The translations under genes were made by a program, and so were the position numbers. A stretch of 64,000 nucleotides of DNA from Chelonoidis abingdonii (taxonomy: Eukaryota; Chordata; Testudines; Testudinidae), in the NCBI RefSeq assembly GCF_003597395.2, contig NC_133773.1:66587071-66651070 (forward strand), written 5' to 3'. Positions 58,672 to 64,000 of this stretch are shown piece after piece; positions within the stretch are counted from its first letter, which is position 1, and every line of letters begins with the position of its first letter. The notes below the pieces were generated by a model. That model saw only the letters and a program-made list of their open reading frames with translations, made no database searches and was not told where the DNA came from.

Positions 58672-61084
58672 CGTTCCATTTTGAAACATCTCTTGGATAC
58701 CAATAGTGAAGTCATGCTGCAAATAATGGCCAAGTTGGCAAATTAAAAGTAGCTCTTCATTTCATTATTGTTTCTTATATTTTTATTATATTGATTTACT
58801 TTTTTAACAGTTGGAAATGATTCAGTTTTTGTATTTTTCTCTCTTTTAACAGTTAGTTATAATTATGTAATAAGAATAGCTTGATTCACTTCTGAAGACT
58901 TTTCTTTCTTACTCAAATGAGTAAAATATCTTTTGGTATCTGACATGAATGATGGTCAGATATGTATAGTATCCTGTCTACCTTTAGAAGAATGAGGGCC
59001 AAATTCAGCCATCATTTAAGCAGATGCAAATCTTGAAGTCAGATAATAGAGTTGCATTAATTACTTGTGGGCTGAGTTTGATCCTCAATATCCCTATTTT
59101 TCTTTATAGTAATTGAACTTCGGCATCATGCTCAACTTAATGTCAAGCACAGTAGGCAATACACTTAAAATTGTTTTCTTTACTCACAATATTAGTGATT
59201 ATATTTGAGGTATTTGTCAAACACTCATACTGCTGATAATTATGGAGCTCTGAATAATATATTTTATTTGGTATGCATCCAATATTCAGAGTAAATCTAC
59301 ATTTAATAAAGCCAGTATAGAAGAGAAAAAGATAAGAGGATTTTCCCCTTCAGTTTTAGATTCTATGGGACAACTTTTGCTCTCAAAAAGTCTGGGTTTG
59401 TACAGATAGAAATAAGTGACAAATTTGGCCGTAAATCCTTTACTAACATCTTTGAATGAGAACTGTTGAGACACAGGGAGTTAATTGGGACAAAGAAGTG
59501 GGTCTCAATCTGGCTTGAGGATCATTGAATAATTCCTCCATAGCATTCCTCCTGAAGTCATTTTAGATTCAATGTCTTTAACTGAGTTCCAGTTTTTGAG
59601 CAAGGAAGCCTTGAAAACATTTAAAAGCTTTACACATGAAACCATATAAATGTGGGCCTTTTACATTTCTAATGGCTTGTTTAATCTCATCTTTTCCAAT
59701 AGAAGACCTTAAAGCAGTAATTAAGTCTACAGGCCAAATTCTGTCCTCAGTTGCATGCAGGAGTCACATACACATCAAGAGTCAGAATTTAGCCCTTTTT
59801 CTGTTTCTTAAAGAGAAAAAGTCAAGAATCAAGATGCTGTATTACTGTAATATTCTGATGCTTGGTGGGTGTTTTTTTTAACAGCATTGTGAAATTTCGG
59901 ATTTCTGTAGGTCCAGTGCAACCCCAGAGTTAAATTGTTTAGTTGAGCAGTGGTAGCACTTGTGCCTCTGGAAAAACATGCTGCACACCCCTGACCAGAA
60001 GATATAGGGGCCTTCTCAGGCCTTGGAAGACACAGGATACTGAGTGGTCCAACTGTGAAGAGCCAGTAAGGGTAAGGGCCAGCTGGTTTCCCTCTGAAGA
60101 TGATGGAAGGTTAGAGGCTGAAGGACAATAAGACATCGGGAAGAAGAGTTGAGAGAGGGGAGGGAACGTGCAGCTGCACGGTGCAGAGTACTTGATTACG
60201 GGACAGTAAAGGATAGGCTTGTTGCTCCTAATTCTACTAATAATCTGTGAACCTCACTTTTTCAGAGACTATAAATACAGATAGCTGAGGTTTGGATAGG
60301 TGGAGTTCTATATAAGCTGAAAGTACTATATGATTCCTTTATATCACTTATAATCACATTGGCCATGCTCTTTGGTAGTCCTAGTGCAGGAGAATTTTGT
60401 TTTGTTTGTTTGTCTTTTTTACACTAGACTGATTAAATCATAATGCTGCCAATTGAGCTGATTGTACCTGCCACTGCTTCTGAGAACATGGCATGTGGAA
60501 TAGGAGAGTCACTGACTACTGGCAATGGAAACAGTGACATCTTTATGGGGGGTGCTGGCTTAGGTAGGCTGATTTGTAGCGTGGTGGCCAGGAATGTATT
60601 ATAGTCACATTCCACTTCCAGAAATATCAGTTGAGCTCTTACTCTTACCTTTCCTCAGTTCTTTTCTGGTAAAATGGAAGAAATTCTCCATTAACCAAAA
60701 TGCTGGTTGTCTATGATATTGGCATGAAGAGACCTGTGTTCCCTACTTCCACTGAAACTTCCCAGTGTTTTTATATACAGAGAGAGAGAGAGAGAGATCA
60801 TGTAATCCAGAATCATTCTTTTAAACATTCTGAAAACTTGGACAGGGACTCATCTTGTATGCTGAACAGATACTCTCATGAGTCTGGTTTTGTCATGAAG
60901 CAATCTGTTATTCCCCGAATCAATTTCACAAGATGACAGGGTCCTGGGGTTCTACCCAAGACACAGAGTGGAATCCCTACCTATATCCCTTACCAATAAT
61001 CAAACAGAGGTTAGTGATGTGTGCTTTCCAGGGCTTTTGAAGCATGCCAGGGACACTGCAGCCAGACATACAGGGCAAAGGAGG
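58672..61084. other. No gene; (AG)n at 60779-60797
   Basis: Mostly unique sequence. Only short frames, often on both strands at once (59939-60136), which argues against coding. Confidence 0.45.
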
Positions 61085-61140
61085 ACTGATGATAGGCATA
61101 AGGCTTTTTATTCAAAATGTTTCCATTTGGGGGCAACATA
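61085..61140 (+). repeat. 56-bp direct repeat, copy 2
   Basis: Exact copy of 58616-58671, same orientation, 2469 bp away. Confidence 0.95.
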
Positions 61141-61807
61141 TGTAGGAGCTGCCCACTGTCTTCTTCACATTCCTATTTTGCAACAATTGAGTACAGAATT
61201 GAGACTTTGCAGCATTTTTTTCTAGCACTCTTGCAAATCTCAGTAAATTACAGATTTATTTCAGATACTAAGAAATACTTCAATAAGTAAATAGGGTCTA
61301 TTCCTGTGCCCATTGATGTTAATGGGAGTTTTGCCATTTCAAAATTTCAGAAGTAGTAGTACTTTAATATTTACTTCAAAATCATGGGAACAGTGAACAG
61401 ATGAGGTGTTTTTTCTTGCTTTCTTTGAATAACCTTCTCTCCAGCTAGAACATAAAAATGAAAGAAATCCATGTGTTTTGACTGTATTTCCTTTTTTTTT
61501 TCATGTAGGTAATAGCTGAACAGAAAAGAAAGCGTCCTGCAGAGACATTCTCTGCCATCTGTATTGTATCCTATCGTATTCCACTAAAAAAAACAAAAGC
61601 AAAAAAACTCTATCGCTAGAAAACAAAAGCAAAAATCAAACAGAGGGAATGGAGACAAAATATCTCACTACCTACTGTGCCTCACCAGTTTATTTAACAT
61701 GAAATGAAAAGGAAGGCAGTCCTTTGATGGCTTCTTGTCAACAGCTTCCTTTCTTTGGCTGTATTCATTTAATTCTTTAGAAAGAAAAAAAATGTATATC
61801 AAGAATA
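61141..61807. other. No gene seen
   Basis: A-rich tracts and one 'atgggagttttgccat' repeat word near 61323. Confidence 0.45.
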
Positions 61808-62010
61808 ATAAAATCCAGATAATCACTTATCTGTCCCTCCCCATTTATCTTCCATTCACAACTTGGGTTAGAAGGAGACAGCTATGAGTGTAAACTGTAT
61901 CACAGAGTGAAAGTGGTAGGGCAAGAAGTGTTGGGTAGCAGTCTTACAACCCAAGTTGTGGATGACGGATAAATGGGAAGGGACAGATAAGTGATAATCT
62001 GCCATTTTAT
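61808..62010. mobile_element. ~200-bp hairpin with ~62-bp arms
   Basis: The arms 61808-61869 and 61948-62010 are reverse complements with few mismatches ('aatcacttatctgtccct' and 'cccatttat' near the outside, 'acaacttgggtt' at the loop). The loop is about 78 bp. Could be a MITE; a transcript would form a long imperfect stem. Confidence 0.75.
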
Positions 62011-62239
62011 ATCTGCCAAACATCCTTTCCCACCCCGTGTAATTCAAAAGCAAGAAATGCTCTGAAGCATTTTGTAATAATTGAAATATAGATTTGCATT
62101 AATTATTAGTTTGCATTAATGGTAGTAAAATATTCAGATGTTCATTTAAACTTGATTAATAATAAAAAATTGCATTGCATACATTTAATTTTAAATATTC
62201 ATTTATCGTTTATTATTTTATTATTTGTAAGGCTAAGAT
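62011..62239. other. No gene; very AT-rich
   Basis: 'taattattagtttgcattaa' type sequence. Nothing recognised. Confidence 0.45.
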
Positions 62240-63150
62240 TTTGTCATGGTTATTTTTAGTAAAAGTCACGGACAGATCGCGGGCAATAAACAAAGATTCA
62301 CAGAAGCTATGACCTGTCTGTGACTTTTGCTGCCGTGGCTCCATAGTTTCCCCCACCACTATTGTGACTTGGAGCTGTCACTCACTCACTCATGCCCGTC
62401 ACCCCAATCGGGGTATGGGCCGCCAACCACAGATCTCCAGAGTCCTCTATCCTGGGCCATTCGCTCTAGCTGGTTCCAGGTATAGCCCATTTTTTTGCTA
62501 TCAGCCTGAAGGTCGCGTCGCCCGGTGTTTCTTGGACAGCCTCTTTTCCGCTTGCCTTGCGGGTTCCACCGCAGTGCCTGTCTGGTGATGTTAGTTGGCT
62601 GCTTGCGTAGTGTATGTCCTATCCAACCCCACCTTCTCCTTCTGATTTCTTCCTCTGCTGGGAGTTGACGGGTCCTCTCCAAGAGGTGGATGTTACTGAT
62701 GGTGTCTGGCCAGCGGATCTGGAGAATCCTTCTGAGGCAGCTATTAATGAAGGTATGGATCTTCCTGGTGGTTGTTTTGGTTGTCCTCCAGGTTTCAGCT
62801 CCATACAGTAGGACTGATTTCACATTGGAATTGAACAGTCGAATTTTTATTGCCAAAGACAGGCTTGGAGCTGTGGAGTGACCATATTTCCCAAACAGAA
62901 AACAGGACATCTCAGGCCACTGGCCCGAGGTGTCCCCTCTCCCAGCGCGAGGCTATCACCTATCACTGGAACCCTGCATAGGGTCCCCTCAGGAGTCTGT
63001 CACCTGTCACTGAAACCTTGCAGGGGCCCCCTGTTGCCTGTCACTGCTGCTGTCAGAACCCTTCTAGTGCCCTGCTGGCTGCCAGCTCCAGAGTTTGAGT
63101 CCCACAACCCCTGAGAATGTCATGGAGGTCTCTGGAAGTCACGGTTAACA
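62240..63150. mobile_element. Older turtle repeats hosting the LINE insertion
   Basis: 'gattttgtcatggttatttt' followed by 'aaaagtcacggacagatcg' is the left part of a turtle DNA-transposon-like repeat, and 'gaagtcacgg' near 63137 may be its right part. From 62877, 'agtgaccatatttcccaaac' resembles the end of the MITE family at 266. The boundaries between the two are unclear. Confidence 0.4.
62379..62863 (-). mobile_element. 5'-truncated non-LTR retrotransposon, C-terminal ORF2 still open
   Basis: An exact 11-bp duplication CTTGGAGCTGT flanks the insert (62368-62378 and 62864-62874). The minus-strand frame is uninterrupted for about 159 codons: [16 protein letters not shown], then [47 protein letters not shown] and [18 protein letters not shown]. 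This is the region downstream of the reverse transcriptase in RTE-like LINE ORF2 proteins. The stop TGA (62386) falls inside a short (TGAG)n tail, so there is almost no 3' UTR. The ATG at 62910 lies in flanking DNA and is not the real start. Exact clade unproven. Confidence 0.85.
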
Positions 63151-63282
63151 TAACCTAAGCGAAGTTAATGTAGCTTTAGTTATTTGAAATACAGTAGCAC
63201 TCAAAGGCTCCCATCAGGGCCCTTTCTTGCTGGGTACTGAACAAACGCAAAGGCTGCTGTAGACTCTAGGACTCTATAAGGT

Positions 63283-63350
63283 TCTGATCCAAAGCCTCTT
63301 GAAGGCAATGGGAGTCTTTCCACTGGCTGAAAGGGCTTTGGATCAGGCCC
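63283..63350. repeat. Hairpin repeat 'ctgatccaaagcc'
   Basis: CTGATCCAAAGCC (63284-63296) and GGGCTTTGGATCAG (63333-63346) are inverted arms around a 36-bp loop. This repeat is common in amniotes. Confidence 0.6.
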
Positions 63351-64000
63351 TATGTTATGTTTTTTGTTATTTATTTTTAATTTTGTGCTGGGAGTGTATT
63401 CTCAGAAGTACCAGCAATGTTCACAGACAGCTATGATGCAGGTATTTTACAGGTGCACACAGTTGCTGTAGCTGCAGATATTGGATACCATCTCAACTGC
63501 TTTACAAAATTCTCCAACAAAAATCTACAAATACATTGTTCATATCAGCTTACCACGAGGTACTTTACAAACAGTATAAATGAACTGAAACTTTCATGAG
63601 TCAAAAAGTTAAATAAGAACACAAACATTGCATTTCAAACTGCAGCAATCCCAGCTGGGAGAGAGCGCTGCAACCATGAGACATCAGAGTTAAAAGCCTT
63701 GAAGATATAAAGTATAGTATGTTTGAAAATGGAAGCTAAGAACCACAAGAACACCAGTATCAGCAAATCCCATGAAAAAAGGAGTTAGATTGCCTTTCAA
63801 GAATAGTTCTTTATGAAGTGCCTACCTGTTATATCAGACATATAAAAAGTGTAATCTTCTATCCAATGTTTTGATTACCAGGCAGCAAATTCAGGAATAA
63901 ATTCATATGCTCTAAAAATTCTTCGTGATAAGTGTATTACTGTGTATAAATCCTAGAAAGATTTAACTGTTGAGTTCATAGAAGGCTGCAGCAGTGTTTT
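63351..64000. other. No gene seen
   Basis: AT-rich unique sequence to the window end. Confidence 0.45.

Noticed and set aside
62864..62910. ATG at 62910 as the start of the LINE protein
   Set aside because: It lies outside the target duplication, in flanking DNA.
1..64000. Endogenous copies of non-retroviral viruses
   Set aside because: No frame showed a recognisable viral protein. Only solo LTRs were found.

Overview
The window looks like turtle DNA (Testudines, probably a cryptodire). It is AT-rich and filled with interspersed repeats that I recognise from turtle genomes: CR1 LINE copies on both strands, several PIF/Harbinger-type elements ending in a 'gtctacact' motif and flanked by TTA/TAA, hAT elements, solo LTRs with 4-bp target duplications, tRNA-related SINEs and MIR. 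I recognise no host protein-coding exon, rRNA or tRNA gene. The window is therefore best read as intergenic or deep-intronic sequence, and the short open frames across it behave like chance ORFs. The only recognisable coding remnants belong to mobile elements.

Layout. 0-6 kb: a TA-flanked MITE split by a solo LTR, then mostly unique DNA, a Harbinger-like MITE and a head-to-head tRNA-related SINE. 6-15 kb: two fold-back retroposon copies with clear target duplications (6.15 and 11.1 kb), a 563-bp unit with 53-bp near-perfect inverted ends (6.33-6.89 kb), and long AT-rich unique stretches that may hold conserved non-coding elements. 18-27 kb: a G-rich hAT-like repeat, a long non-coding retroelement with a ~55-bp tandem array, two LTRs and two Harbinger MITEs. 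27-34 kb: LINE remnants (an ORF2 C-terminus and CR1 copies). 36.2-37.5 kb: a GC-rich 1265-bp solo LTR that carries two different minisatellites.

40.6-44.9 kb: three PIF/Harbinger-type elements end to end, separated only by single TAA triplets. The middle one (3.8 kb) keeps decayed copies of both Harbinger genes, a HARBI1-like DDE transposase (minus strand) and a Myb/SANT-like protein (plus strand), on either side of an assembly gap (193 Ns). In intact relatives these two proteins act together: the Myb-like protein binds DNA and brings the nuclease to the transposon ends.

46-64 kb: a hAT element with a perfect 8-bp target duplication, LTR-like repeats, a long minus-strand CR1 cut by a solo LTR, a 56-bp sequence present twice 2.5 kb apart, a ~200-bp hairpin, and a young 5'-truncated non-LTR retrotransposon whose ORF2 C-terminus is still open and which has an 11-bp target duplication.

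No new host system was found. The most unusual structures are the triple Harbinger chain, the LTR with an in-frame 36-bp minisatellite, the flipped fold-back pair, the near-perfect inverted repeat at 6.3-6.9 kb, and the identical 56-bp duplication. Family names rest on sequence recognition without database searches.
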